A stretch of DNA of 64,000 bases from Flavobacteriales bacterium (GCA_016705545.1 JADIYA010000031.1:107750-171749); one strand, 5' to 3'. Shown: positions 8,178-17,339, numbered from the stretch's first letter. Made by a program: numbers and translations. Notes: a model not told the origin generated them from the letters alone.

Positions 8178-10262
8178 ATGCACCTCACCACCGCCCATTC
8201 CCTCTGGCTTGCGCCGCTCTGCTTGTTGCTGGGCGCGCTGCTGGCGTGGTGGCTTTACCGCAAGCAGGCTGGGAAGGAGGGATTCGCGCCGCGCACGAAC
8301 CTCGTGCTTGCCGTGCTGCGCGCGGTGGCCGTGGCCATCATCGCCTTCTTCCTGCTGGAGCCCATGCTGCGCATGCTGGTGCGCGAGGTGCGCAAGCCGG
8401 TGGTGGCGCTGCTGCACGATGGATCGGCATCACTAATGCTTGGCGCTGATACCGCGGCGATGCGGACGGTGCATGCGGAGCGCCTGCAGGAATTGGAGTC
8501 CGCATTGGGCGAGCGCTTCGTGGTGCGCGCATTCACGTACGGGGAGGCGCTGGCTGAGGGCCTTGTTTTCGCGCAGGAAGCCGCAGCCACGAACATGAGC
8601 CAGGCACTGCGCGAGGTGCATGACCGCCTCAGCGGCCCGGACCTCGCCGCAGTGATCATCGACGGCGATGGCATCGTGAACCGCGGCCGCGATCCGCGCT
8701 TCGATGCCGATCGCTTGCAGGTGCCGGTATTCACCATCGCCCTGGGCGATACCACCGTGCGGCCCGACCTGGCCGTGAAAGCCGTTGACCACAACCGCAT
8801 CTGCTTCCTCGGCAACGAGTTCCCGGTGCGCGCGCGCATCGCGGCCCGGAACCTCAAGGGCCAGCGCACGCGCGTGCTGCTGAAGCGCGGCACCGAGGTG
8901 ATCGTGAGCCAGGAGCTGGTGATCGATGCAGACCCCTACCTGCGCGAAGTGGCCTTCAGCGTGAAGGCCAATGCGGCCGGCACGCAGCGCTATACCGTGG
9001 AGGCGGTGGCCGTGAAGGAGGAGGCCAGCGTCATCAACAATGCCCAGGACTTCTACATCGAAGTGCTCGATGCCCGGCAGAAGGTGCTGATCCTGGCCGC
9101 AGCGCCGCATCCTGACCTGGGCGCCATGCGCACGGCGTTGAGCGGCGTGGAGGGCTACGCCGTGGAACTGGCTTATGCCAGTGATTTCAATGGCGCGCCG
9201 GCGGGATACGACTTGATCGTGCTGCACCAATTGCCCGGTGCCAATGCAGCGGCGAATGCCTTTGTCGAGAGCGCCAAAGCAAAAGGCATCCCTATGCTGC
9301 ATGTGCTCGGGTCGGGCACGCGCATGGATGCCTACAACGCGCTGCTCGCCGGGGTGCGCGTCAGCGACAGCAGGCCGGCGATCACCGATGCGCAAGCCGT
9401 GGCCGCGAAGGACTTCGCGACCTTCAACCTCGAGGCGGACCTGGTGCAGGCCATCGAGCGCTATCCGCCGCTGCAAGTCCCGTTCGGGCAATACAGCCTG
9501 AGTCGATCAGCCGCGGCCCTGGCCTGGCAGCGCGTGGGGCTCGTGCGCACCGAGGCCCCGCTGATCGCCGTTTCCCAGCAAGATGGCCAACGCAGCGCAA
9601 CGATCTGCGGCGAGGGCATCTGGCGGTGGCGCCTGGCCGATCACCAGTTGCATGGCACCCACGACCGCTTCGATCGCTTGATCCGGAAGCTCGCGCAATT
9701 CCTCTCGCTCAAGGCCGACAAGAAGCGATTCCGGATTGACCATGCGCCCGTGGTGCCTGCCAATGAGCAAGTGCAATTCACCGCCGAGGTGTATAACGCC
9801 GCCTACGAGGCCGTGCCTGATGCGGAGGTGGCCATCACCTTGAAGGACGAGGAGGGACGGGACTATCCCTTCGCATTCAATCCCGCTTCGAACGGTTATA
9901 GCGCCAGCGCCGGCATGCTGCCGGTGGGCCGCTACACCTGGAAGGCCGAGGCTCAGTACAAGGGCGAGCGCATGACGGCTCAAGGCGAGGTGCATGTGCG
10001 CACGGTGACGTTGGAGCAAGTGACCACCGTTGCTGATCACGCGCTCTTGGCCGACATCGCCGCGCGCACGGGCGGCGAATTCCTGGCCCCAGCAGAGATG
10101 GACCGGATTCCGGAAGCACTGAGCGCCGATAACCGTGCCGCGTCACGCTCTTACACGCAGCCACGGTTCACCGATCTGATCGAGATGCGGTGGATCTTCT
10201 TCGCGGTGTTGCTGCTGCTTGCTGCGGAATGGACCCTGCGTCGCCGGAGCGGCGCCTATTGA
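8178..10262 (+). CDS. Membrane-anchored VWA-like protein, Bacteroidota
   Basis: A 694-residue protein. Two N-terminal membrane helices (residues about 7-28 and 42-65) precede a von Willebrand A-like region (VVALLHDGSASLML, then DLAAVIIDGDGIVNRG, then QVPVFTIALGD). Repeated Ig-like beta-rich segments follow in the middle (NRICFLGNEFPVRARIAAR; RIDHAPVVPANEQVQFTAEV). A third membrane helix lies at the extreme C-terminus (MRWIFFAVLLLLAAEWTLRRR). The usual metal-site DxSxS is here DGSAS. The architecture resembles membrane proteins sometimes encoded near MoxR/DUF58 genes; here it stands alone. Its function is unknown and a structural or scaffolding role in the periplasm is inference. Confidence 0.75.
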   Translation: MHLTTAHSLWLAPLCLLLGALLAWWLYRKQAGKEGFAPRTNLVLAVLRAVAVAIIAFFLLEPMLRMLVREVRKPVVALLHDGSASLMLGADTAAMRTVHAERLQELESALGERFVVRAFTYGEALAEGLVFAQEAAATNMSQALREVHDRLSGPDLAAVIIDGDGIVNRGRDPRFDADRLQVPVFTIALGDTTVRPDLAVKAVDHNRICFLGNEFPVRARIAARNLKGQRTRVLLKRGTEVIVSQELVIDADPYLREVAFSVKANAAGTQRYTVEAVAVKEEASVINNAQDFYIEVLDARQKVLILAAAPHPDLGAMRTALSGVEGYAVELAYASDFNGAPAGYDLIVLHQLPGANAAANAFVESAKAKGIPMLHVLGSGTRMDAYNALLAGVRVSDSRPAITDAQAVAAKDFATFNLEADLVQAIERYPPLQVPFGQYSLSRSAAALAWQRVGLVRTEAPLIAVSQQDGQRSATICGEGIWRWRLADHQLHGTHDRFDRLIRKLAQFLSLKADKKRFRIDHAPVVPANEQVQFTAEVYNAAYEAVPDAEVAITLKDEEGRDYPFAFNPASNGYSASAGMLPVGRYTWKAEAQYKGERMTAQGEVHVRTVTLEQVTTVADHALLADIAARTGGEFLAPAEMDRIPEALSADNRAASRSYTQPRFTDLIEMRWIFFAVLLLLAAEWTLRRRSGAY

Positions 10263-10501
10263 GATGCACGAGCCCGTGAAGCCGCTCCGATCGCGCACGG
10301 GTCGTTGGTGGCGCCGTCTATTGGTGCTGGTCGCCTCATGGCACTCTGGCTCGCACGGGTGCCGCTGATGCGCGCGCTCGGGAATGAAGGACCCAGGCAC
10401 TGCGCACGGGTGCCGCCCCAGCGGGCCCCGGTAGGGCTGGTGGCCCGTTCGAAGACGCTCCGACCGCGGACCGACAGCGCGATGCCGCAAGCTCAGCGAT
10501 C

Positions 10502-10524
10502 CCGTGGTGCTCGGTGCACCACGG
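10502..10524. other. Perfect 9-bp hairpin in the GC-rich gap
   Basis: CCGTGGTGC and GCACCACGG are perfect complements around a five-base loop, TCGGT. No T tract follows on either side, so it does not look like an intrinsic terminator and may be part of a larger RNA fold. Confidence 0.55.
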
Positions 10525-10572
10525 CGGAAGGGCGGCCGCGCGCCCTGGAGACAGCGGGCACCACGCGGCAGC

Positions 10573-10640
10573 GCGGGCCGGTAAGGTCTCCGGGCTGGAG
10601 CCAGCGGGCTGGGGCTGGGCGGCGCCCCGCACGGCGCGCG
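10573..10640 (+). repeat. Duplicated GC-rich motif, copy 1
   Basis: The core reads GCGGGCCGGTAAGGTCTCCGG, then GCTGGAGCCAGCGGGC, then GGCGGCGCCCCGCAC. It aligns with the segment at 10984-11070 over roughly 65 positions with several small gaps. A partial third match (GCGGGCCCCGGTAGGGCTGG) lies at 10421. The copies do not share an open reading frame. Confidence 0.5.
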
Positions 10641-10777
10641 CTGGTGGGGGGGAAGCGGGCATTCACGAGGGAAGACGCTGGCGTCAGCCCTGATGCCTCG
10701 GAGCAGGCTCAGACGCGATACGGGTAAGACGGAATCGCGGACGGGAGGCGATCGTTGGGACGCCCGATGCGGGGCCC

Positions 10778-10801
10778 GGGGGGGGGGGGGCGGGGGGGGG
10801 G
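10778..10801 (+). repeat. Interrupted poly-G tract
   Basis: Thirteen G residues, one C, then ten G residues. It is the longest homopolymer-like tract in the window. It could form a G-quadruplex or be a slippage-prone or mis-called site. Confidence 0.7.
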
Positions 10802-10983
10802 AGAGCGCCCGCCGGCCCCCCACCCCAATGCTCGCCACAGCGCGAATCATGGCGGCATGGGCTGTACGCTCATCGAAGTGGGCACCAGCACGCAGCAAGC
10901 AGGCGAACGCCGTGCGTGCTTCGCCGTGGAGAACAGCCCCTGAAAGGCAAAGGAGGTCGAATCACGACGGAACGCTCCAAACG

Positions 10984-11070
10984 GCCGGGCCCGGTAAGGT
11001 GTTCCGGTAGGAGGCGCTTGGAGCCAGCCGGGCGTTAGGGTGCTGGTGCATGCGGCGCCCGGAACGCGGG
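10984..11070 (+). repeat. Duplicated GC-rich motif, copy 2
   Basis: The core reads CCGGGCCCGGTAAGGTGTTCC, then GCTTGGAGCCAGCCGGGC, then GCGGCGCCCGGAACG. It parallels copy 1 at 10573. In-frame stops (TAA, TAG) inside the conserved part argue against a coding origin. Confidence 0.5.
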
Positions 11071-11248
11071 AGAAAGGCACGAACCTACGGCTGCGCGCAT
11101 GGTGGGCCAGCGAGACGCGGGCCCAGGGACGGAAATGCAAATGGTCCGAACAAGGCCCCACGGGACGGTGCATGAAGAAGCTGGACGCCAAAGTTATTTT
11201 GTGGGGCGGCGGGGGGGAATGCATCGCACGGCATCTGGACCAACTATG

Positions 11249-13468
11249 CTACTGCACCACCAGGCGCTTCGCCGAACGGCCCTCAGTCGTGATTGCTTCA
11301 ACCAGGTAGGCCCCAGCCACCAGATGCTCGATGCCTAGCGTGGCCACCTCTGAGCCAACGCGCTGATCCAGCATGACTCGGCCAGTTGCGTCAAGCACGC
11401 GCACGCTCTGGATCGGGTGCCATGCCCGCAGCATCACTTGACCGCGAGCGGGATTCGGGTAGAGGGCGATCTGCGGCCCGAAGTCCAATTCCGGCATGCC
11501 CACCACTTCCACGCAGAAGGTCTGCACGTCCTGTTCGCCGTACTGGCCATCACTATCCACGAGAAGCGTCGAATCGGAGTCCATGATCGCATAGCTGCCT
11601 TCGCCCTCATCGCAGCAGATGCCGTCGCCGAACGCATCGTTGATGGTGAACACGTAGCAATCGTTGGTGAGGCAGAAGGAGGAGGTGTAGAGTTCGCCTT
11701 CTTCCAGGTCCGGATAAGGGCCGCCCTCGTAGAGGACCGTGCCCAGTTGCGTGGCCAGTTCCCAGGTGATGTCGCTGCCCCAATTATCGAGCGTGAGCAA
11801 GAGTTGCACGGTACCGCCCGGATTGCTCACGTTGAATGAGTAGAACCACGTGTCGTTGTCCGGCACCTGATCCGCGTTGGCGTTGGGCCAGGTCACCGTC
11901 ACATACAAGGTGTTCGCGCCAGTGGCGGCCACGATCGGTGGAAGGGGGACATTCATGGTCTGCAGCACTTGCAGCGAGCCCGTCCAATTGAACACGAAGG
12001 GAGTGCCTCCGACGAGCCCGTATGTGATCACCGCGCTGGTCATCACAGCAACGCCGTTGTTCTTCAACGTGACGATCGGGCTGATGATGCTATCCCCGCA
12101 GATCAATTCGGGGATGTTCACGATGCTGGTGATGGCGGCGTCAAAGGCGATGATGGGCTCAACCGGATCGCCCAAGCCGGGCAGGGTGTCGCCGCAGGTG
12201 CCGAGGTATTGCTCGATGAAGGGCCAGCTGACGTCGAGGCGGCCGTAGTAGTCGTCCACGCTGTTCGCGCAATTCGCCGCACCGCCATAGAGTTGGCCGA
12301 TCACGCGCTTGTCCTGATTGAAGAGGGCGCTGCCGCTGCTGCCGGGCTCAGTGGTCCCCGCATCCCAAACGGTTACCTGCCAGCAATCGGCGGCACCGGA
12401 TCCCAGATCGATGTTGGCTTGTGTGACCGGGCTGTAGGAGAGGCTGATCTTCTTGATATCGCCGCTTGGGTGGTGGATGCCGCAAACGGTATCAGGGGTG
12501 ACCCCACTCTTATCCCAGCCGGCGTAGTACACATCGTATTCCACAGGTGGGATGCTGTTCAGCTCGAGGAAGGCCATGTCCGTGCCCGTGTTGCTGGTGA
12601 GCAGCACGCAGCCGCTCACGGTCTCCAGGGTCGGCTCATCCTCGGTCGGGTCGCAGCTGGGGCTGTCCCAGTTGAAACGGAAGACCCAATCGGCCACGTC
12701 GGGGCTGAGGCAGTGGTTGGCGGTGAGGAAGTAGGGCGTGCTGTCCTGCGCGCAGTTGTTGAGCATGGTGCCGGTGCAGAAGCCGTTGCCGCCGGTGGTG
12801 ATGATGGCCACGCTCCGGATCTGGTCGCGCCAATCGTCGCCTTCCGGGCAGATCACGTTGATGTTGCAGTCTCCGCTATCGCCAAGGCCTCGTGCGAAGC
12901 CCTGTGTGTCCCGATAGGCATGCGTGACCCGGTCGATGGCGAGACGGCCTTGCCCGGCAACGGCGGCGGGTTCATGGTACTCAATGGTGATGCGCTCTCC
13001 GGCCAGCTGCGCCACGCCCATGCGGTTGAGCTTGGCGCTGGCGCGGGTGAAAGCGCCCACGTGCTGCCCCTGTCCGTTGTACACGAACACACGCCCGCGC
13101 TCCGGCAGGTCGTACTGGTTGAACCTGAAGTTGATGCCATAGGCTCCAGGGCACTCGATGGCCACGCGCCACACACGATCGCCGTTGCGCAAGGTGTGCC
13201 AGGTGCCATGCGCCTCGCTCCGGATATCCACCTCGTGGTTGAATCCGAAGCGCCACGGGCCTTTCACGCCGGAAGCGTAGCGAGCCTCGTCCTCGGCGAT
13301 CAGCGCGGCGGCATCAACTGCCGGAAGGGTGATCGTTTGCGCAGGCGGCAGCGCCGGTCCCTTGGGCATCAACCCGATCGGCCTTCCGCCGAAGGCGATT
13401 TGTGACGACGCGCTGAGCGCGGCGAAGAAGAACGGGAGGGTGGAGAGGAGGCGTAGCGATGGTGCCAT
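11249..13468 (-). CDS. Secreted S1-family (lysyl-endopeptidase-like) serine protease with T9SS sorting domain
   Basis: A 739-residue protein from the ATG at 13468, which begins a good signal peptide (MAPSLRLLSTLPFFFAALSA). A propeptide-like region is followed by a trypsin-fold domain with the triad His in YFLTANHCLS, Asp in NTGTDMAFLEL and Ser in EPGSSGSALF. Next come a CARDB-like Ig domain (FDAAITSIVNIPELICGD) and a domain with the signature NDAFGDGICCDEGEGSY. A type-A T9SS C-terminal domain (IALYPNPARGQVML to the end) directs secretion through the outer membrane. The many cysteines fit disulfide bonding outside the cell. It is a paralogue of the next gene upstream on the same strand. Confidence 0.87.
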   Translation of the reverse strand: MAPSLRLLSTLPFFFAALSASSQIAFGGRPIGLMPKGPALPPAQTITLPAVDAAALIAEDEARYASGVKGPWRFGFNHEVDIRSEAHGTWHTLRNGDRVWRVAIECPGAYGINFRFNQYDLPERGRVFVYNGQGQHVGAFTRASAKLNRMGVAQLAGERITIEYHEPAAVAGQGRLAIDRVTHAYRDTQGFARGLGDSGDCNINVICPEGDDWRDQIRSVAIITTGGNGFCTGTMLNNCAQDSTPYFLTANHCLSPDVADWVFRFNWDSPSCDPTEDEPTLETVSGCVLLTSNTGTDMAFLELNSIPPVEYDVYYAGWDKSGVTPDTVCGIHHPSGDIKKISLSYSPVTQANIDLGSGAADCWQVTVWDAGTTEPGSSGSALFNQDKRVIGQLYGGAANCANSVDDYYGRLDVSWPFIEQYLGTCGDTLPGLGDPVEPIIAFDAAITSIVNIPELICGDSIISPIVTLKNNGVAVMTSAVITYGLVGGTPFVFNWTGSLQVLQTMNVPLPPIVAATGANTLYVTVTWPNANADQVPDNDTWFYSFNVSNPGGTVQLLLTLDNWGSDITWELATQLGTVLYEGGPYPDLEEGELYTSSFCLTNDCYVFTINDAFGDGICCDEGEGSYAIMDSDSTLLVDSDGQYGEQDVQTFCVEVVGMPELDFGPQIALYPNPARGQVMLRAWHPIQSVRVLDATGRVMLDQRVGSEVATLGIEHLVAGAYLVEAITTEGRSAKRLVVQ

Positions 13469-13512
13469 GCGCGCTGGTTTGGCTGCGTGAAGATAGACGA
13501 GGCCCAAGATGC

Positions 13513-13543
13513 GAAGGACCGCTGGGCTTTCCAGCGGTCCTTC
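13513..13543 (-). terminator. Strong 13-bp perfect hairpin between the two protease genes
   Basis: GAAGGACCGCTGG, a five-base loop GCTTT, and CCAGCGGTCCTTC form a perfect stem 20 bases after the stop of the 518-residue protease. There is no long U tract, so it may also act as an mRNA-stabilising element. It suggests the two proteases are separate transcription units. Confidence 0.6.
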
Positions 13544-13562
13544 AGAACGATGGAGGCAGGGG

Positions 13563-15119
13563 TCAGCGCGCGATCACCAGGCGCTGCACGCGGTGGTATC
13601 CCTCGGCCGTGGCTTCCACGAAGTAGAGGCCTGCATTCTGTTCGCCCAGTTCAAAGGTCACGCGCTCAATTCCGCTGGTGAGGCTGCGCTGCGCGACTTG
13701 CTTGCCCAAGGCATCGAATACCGTGAGCCGACCGCCATTGCGCATGCCGGATGGCAGGCCGACCACCACATTGCCTGGTGTGGGATTGGGTGAAATGGTG
13801 AGCTCGCCAGCGGCTGCCGCCTCATCGATGCCCACGGTGAGCGGGTAGCCTTGGAGCGTGTTGCCGCAGTTGCCCAGCCAGGTCTGCAGGTACTGGTAGC
13901 TGGTGCTGAAGCGCCCGAAATAGTCGTTGATGTTGTTGCTGCATGAAGCAGTACCACCGTAGAGCTGGCCGATGAGCAGGCCATTCTGGTTCCAGAGGCC
14001 GCTGCCGCTGCTGCCCGGCTCCGTGGTGCCGTCCTCCCAATTGGCGATGCGCCAGGTAGCCGCGCCGCCCCAGCTCACCTGGGTGGCGGGGTTCGTGTCG
14101 AAGCTGATCTTCTTGATGTCGCCATCCGGATGGTGGATGCAGGTGCTGGCCGTGGGGGCGGTGCCGCTCTTGTCCCAGCCTGTGTAGAACACATTATAGC
14201 TGGCGGGCGGCGTGCTGTTGAGCTGGAGCAGGGCTACGTCGCTTGCTGCATTGTTGGCCTTCAGGGTGCTGCCGCTCACGGTCTGATTGGTGGGCGCGTT
14301 GGTGGTAGGGCTGCAGACAGGGCTGTTCCAATTGAAGCGGAAGACCCAGCTGTTGTTGCCGCCCAAGCAGTGATTCGCAGTCAGGAAGTAGGGGGTGCCA
14401 TCGTTGTTGCAGTTGTTGATCAGCTGCCCGGTGCAGATGCCGCTTCCGCCCACGGTGATCATGGCCACGCTCCGGATTTGCGGCCGCCAGGGATCACCCT
14501 CCGGGCAGATCACGTTGTTGTTGCAGCTGCCGCTGGTACCGAAGCCCTTCAGTGCGCGGAACAGGTCGCGGTAGGCATGCGTCACTTGCCCGATGCGCAG
14601 ATGGCCTTCGCCGCGCACGGCGAAAGGCTCGACGTACTCGATGGTGATGCGGTCGCCGGGCAGTTGCGTAACGCCCAATTCCGTGTGGCCGGGATTGCTC
14701 TCGGCCGTGAAGGCGCCCAGCACTTCACCTGCTTCGTTGTAAACGAAGACCTGTCCGCCATCGGGCACCACGTACTCATTGAATTCGAAATTGATGCTGA
14801 AGGCGCTGGGGCATGCGATGGCCACCCGCCAAACCCCGTCGCCGTTAGGCAGCGTGGTCCATGTGCCGCTGTTCTCCGTGCTGATGTCCGTGGCATGGTT
14901 GAAGCCGAAGCGATAGGGCCCTTTGATGCCTTGGGCCATGCGCGCCTCGTCCTCGGTCATTAGCGCGGCGGCATCCACTTCAGGCATCACCACGAGCGGC
15001 GGGGCAGGCAAGTAGGCCTGATCTAGCCCGAGGGGCTGTCCGCCGAAGCTGACCTGGGCGTTAGTGAATGCCGGAGCAGAGAGCGCGGCAACAAGAACAG
15101 GGAGTAGGATTCGGTTCAT
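13563..15119 (-). CDS. Secreted S1-family (lysyl-endopeptidase-like) serine protease with T9SS sorting domain, shorter paralogue
   Basis: A 518-residue protein with signal peptide MNRILLPVLVAALSAPAFTNA. Its layout matches the neighbouring 739-residue protease: an N-terminal region (FGFNHATDISTENSGTW), then the protease domain with His in YFLTANHCLGG, Asp in NAASDVALLQL and Ser in EPGSSGSGLW. It then goes directly to a type-A T9SS tail (LTISPNPTPGNVVV to the end) without the CARDB-like and DGICC modules. Family members cleave after lysine. This is a tandem duplication followed by gain or loss of the accessory domains. Confidence 0.88.
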   Translation of the reverse strand: MNRILLPVLVAALSAPAFTNAQVSFGGQPLGLDQAYLPAPPLVVMPEVDAAALMTEDEARMAQGIKGPYRFGFNHATDISTENSGTWTTLPNGDGVWRVAIACPSAFSINFEFNEYVVPDGGQVFVYNEAGEVLGAFTAESNPGHTELGVTQLPGDRITIEYVEPFAVRGEGHLRIGQVTHAYRDLFRALKGFGTSGSCNNNVICPEGDPWRPQIRSVAMITVGGSGICTGQLINNCNNDGTPYFLTANHCLGGNNSWVFRFNWNSPVCSPTTNAPTNQTVSGSTLKANNAASDVALLQLNSTPPASYNVFYTGWDKSGTAPTASTCIHHPDGDIKKISFDTNPATQVSWGGAATWRIANWEDGTTEPGSSGSGLWNQNGLLIGQLYGGTASCSNNINDYFGRFSTSYQYLQTWLGNCGNTLQGYPLTVGIDEAAAAGELTISPNPTPGNVVVGLPSGMRNGGRLTVFDALGKQVAQRSLTSGIERVTFELGEQNAGLYFVEATAEGYHRVQRLVIAR

Positions 15120-15153
15120 CGGTGTTCTGGTTCAGTGAGGGGTGGTTCGCGGA

Positions 15154-15161
15154 CGAAAGTA
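15154..15161 (-). promoter_or_regulatory. -7 element TACTTTCG for the shorter protease
   Basis: This is a TAnnTTYG match 34 bases upstream of the ATG at 15119. It leaves a short leader compatible with a ribosome-binding region. Confidence 0.4.
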
Positions 15162-15287
15162 AACGCCTCGCCACAGCCGCCAACGTTCCAGCACAGGCCA
15201 CTCTCGGAAGCTCAAAGGGTATCACCAATGCCCCTTTTCGCCGAAGTCATTCTCAGCGGCGACGATTCGCTGTTAGCGGCCGATTAC

Positions 15288-17327
15288 TCATGACTTCACT
15301 TGCGTGCGAAGCTCCATGAGTTTCTGCACTGCGAACAACTCATCGCGCAGCTGGGCCGCTGTTATGAAGTCGAGCTCCTTGGCGGCCTTGCGCATCTGCG
15401 CCTCGAGCAGTGCGGCATTCTTCTCCAACTGATCGAAGCTCATGTACTGCATCACCGGATCAGCGGCGAGGCTGTACACCGGTTCCGGTTCGAGGTAGGC
15501 CTTGGGCGTAGGGCCTTGGATCTCGAGCACCGAGGTCTGCCGCAGCACATCGGCCCTGTCGCGCTTGATCTGCGTTGGGGTGATGCCGTGCTCTTCATTG
15601 TAGGCCATCTGCTTGGCTCGGCGGCGCTCGGTCTCCTCGATGGTGCGCCGCATGCTGTCGGTGATTTTGTCCGCATAGAAGACCACCAGGCCATTGACAT
15701 TACGGGCAGCGCGGCCAGCGGTCTGCGTGAGCGAGCGGTTGCTGCGGAGGAAGCCCTCTTTGTCCGCATCGAGCACGGCAACCAGGCTCACCTCGGGCAG
15801 GTCCAGCCCTTCGCGCAGCAGGTTCACGCCAACGAGCACATCGATCATGCCCAGGCGCAGTTGGCGCAGGATCTCGATCCGTTCCAGGGTCTCCACGTCG
15901 CTGTGGATGTACTTGCACTTCACCCCGTTCCTCTTCAGGAACTCATCAAGCTCCTCAGCCATGCGCTTGGTGAGGGTGGTCACCAGCACGCGCTCGTCTT
16001 TCTTGGTCCGGTTGCGGATCTCGTCGAGCAGGTCGTCGATCTGGTCCTTGCTCGGCCGCACTTCAATGGGCGGGTCGAGCAGGCCCGTGGGCCGCACCAC
16101 CTGCTCCACCACCACGCCCTCACTGCGCTGCAATTCGTAGTCAGCTGGCGTGGCGCTAACGAAGAGGGTCTGGCCCATCATGCCTTCGAATTCCTCGAAT
16201 TTCAGGGGACGATTGTCCATGGCACTGGGCAGGCGGAAGCCATACTCCACCAGGTTGCGCTTACGGCTGCGGTCGCCCCCGTACATGGCCTGCACCTGGC
16301 TCACGGTCACATGGCTCTCATCGATCACCATCAGGAAGTCATCCGGGAAGTAGTCGAGCAGGCAGAAGGGGCGCTGGCCCGTGTCTCGCCGATCGAAGTA
16401 GCGGCTGTAGTTCTCGATGCCGCTGCAATAGCCCAACTCGCGCATCATTTCCAGGTCGTGGCTCACGCGCTCCTCGAGGCGCTTTGCCTCCAGGTGCTTG
16501 CCGATCTCCTGGAAGAAGGCGACCTGCTTCACCATGTCCTCTTGGATGCTGTGGATGGCACCGTTCAGCGTCTCGCGGCTGGTCACGAAAATGTTGGCGG
16601 GATAGATCGTCACCTGCTCCAAGCTCTCGATCGTCTTGGTGGTGCTGAGGTCGAAGCGCTCGATGCGCTCCAGTTCATCGCCCCAGAAATGGATCCGGAT
16701 GCCTTCATCAGCATAGGCGAGGAAGACCTCCACCACATCGCCCTTCACGCGGAAGTTGCCCCGGCCCGGCTCAATGTCCTTGCGGCTATAAAGTGCCGAT
16801 ACGAAGCGGTGAAGCAGTGCATTGCGGCTCACCTTCATGCCTTTGTTCAGCTCCACCACCGTGTGCTTGAACTCCGCTGGATTGCCGATGCCATAAATGC
16901 AGCTCACGCTGGCCACCACGATCACGTTGCGCCTTCCGCTCAGCAGCGCGCTCGATGCGCTGAGCCGGAGCTTCTCGATCTCGTCATTCACTGAGAGGTC
17001 CTTCTCGATGTAGGTGTTGGTGGTGGGCAGGTAGGCCTCGGGCTGGTAGTAGTCGTAATAGCTCACGAAGTACTCCACGCGGTCGTTCGGGAAGAAGTGC
17101 TTGAATTCGCCGTAGAGCTGCGCGGCCAGCGTCTTGTTATGACTGAGGATCAGCGTGGGGCGGTCGACCTGCGCGATCACATTGGCAACAGTGAAGGTCT
17201 TGCCGGATCCGGTGACGCCCAGCAGGGTCTGCGCCGGCACGCCATCGCGCAATCCTTCCACCAATTGGCGGATGGCCTCGGGCTGGTCGCCGGTAGGAGT
17301 GAACTCTGAAATAAGCTGGAAAGGCAT
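15288..17327 (-). CDS. uvrB: UvrABC excinuclease subunit B
   Basis: A 679-residue protein. The Walker A motif GVTGSGKTFTVAN lies near residue 40. Then come the beta-hairpin region (YFVSYYDYYQPEAYLPTTNTYIEKD), the helicase DESH box (VIDESHVTV) and helicase motifs V and VI (GVNLLREGLDLPE; QTAGRAARN). The C-terminal UVR motif (KELDFITAAQLRDELFAVQKL) contacts UvrC. It verifies DNA lesions and loads UvrC in nucleotide excision repair. The ATG at 17327 was chosen because MPFQLISEF is the normal N-terminus and a promoter element lies 4 bases before it; the frame extends 39 codons further upstream. Confidence 0.95.
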   Translation of the reverse strand: MPFQLISEFTPTGDQPEAIRQLVEGLRDGVPAQTLLGVTGSGKTFTVANVIAQVDRPTLILSHNKTLAAQLYGEFKHFFPNDRVEYFVSYYDYYQPEAYLPTTNTYIEKDLSVNDEIEKLRLSASSALLSGRRNVIVVASVSCIYGIGNPAEFKHTVVELNKGMKVSRNALLHRFVSALYSRKDIEPGRGNFRVKGDVVEVFLAYADEGIRIHFWGDELERIERFDLSTTKTIESLEQVTIYPANIFVTSRETLNGAIHSIQEDMVKQVAFFQEIGKHLEAKRLEERVSHDLEMMRELGYCSGIENYSRYFDRRDTGQRPFCLLDYFPDDFLMVIDESHVTVSQVQAMYGGDRSRKRNLVEYGFRLPSAMDNRPLKFEEFEGMMGQTLFVSATPADYELQRSEGVVVEQVVRPTGLLDPPIEVRPSKDQIDDLLDEIRNRTKKDERVLVTTLTKRMAEELDEFLKRNGVKCKYIHSDVETLERIEILRQLRLGMIDVLVGVNLLREGLDLPEVSLVAVLDADKEGFLRSNRSLTQTAGRAARNVNGLVVFYADKITDSMRRTIEETERRRAKQMAYNEEHGITPTQIKRDRADVLRQTSVLEIQGPTPKAYLEPEPVYSLAADPVMQYMSFDQLEKNAALLEAQMRKAAKELDFITAAQLRDELFAVQKLMELRTQVKS

Positions 17328-17331
17328 GGCG

Positions 17332-17339
17332 CGAAGGTA
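17332..17339 (-). promoter_or_regulatory. -7 element TACCTTCG directly before uvrB
   Basis: Only four bases (CGCC) separate TACCTTCG from the uvrB ATG, implying a leaderless or nearly leaderless transcript. It supports the start at 17327. Confidence 0.5.

Larger units (their letters stand above)
10263..11248. other. GC-rich 986-base gap without a convincing gene; possible structured RNA region
   Basis: Open frames exist on both strands but look like products of GC bias. Their translations are rich in Arg, Pro, Ala and Gly, have no recognisable domain, and conserved-looking segments are interrupted by stops. The block contains a perfect 9-bp hairpin, a long interrupted G-tract and a motif repeated at about 10574 and 10984, listed separately. 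On the minus strand TAACTTTG (within 11186-11200) is a perfect TAnnTTTG match that could start a transcript reading leftward. I found no RNase P, tmRNA, SRP or tRNA signatures on either strand. Confidence 0.5.

Noticed and set aside
10143..10898. 251-codon open frame on the minus strand across the GC-rich gap
   Set aside because: It overlaps the 3' end of the VWA-like gene, is dominated by Pro, Arg and Ser typical of shadow frames in GC-rich DNA, and has no domain or start signal.
11966..13405. 478-codon plus-strand frame opposite the large protease
   Set aside because: It is antisense to a protease with signal peptide, catalytic triad and T9SS tail, so it is a GC-driven shadow.
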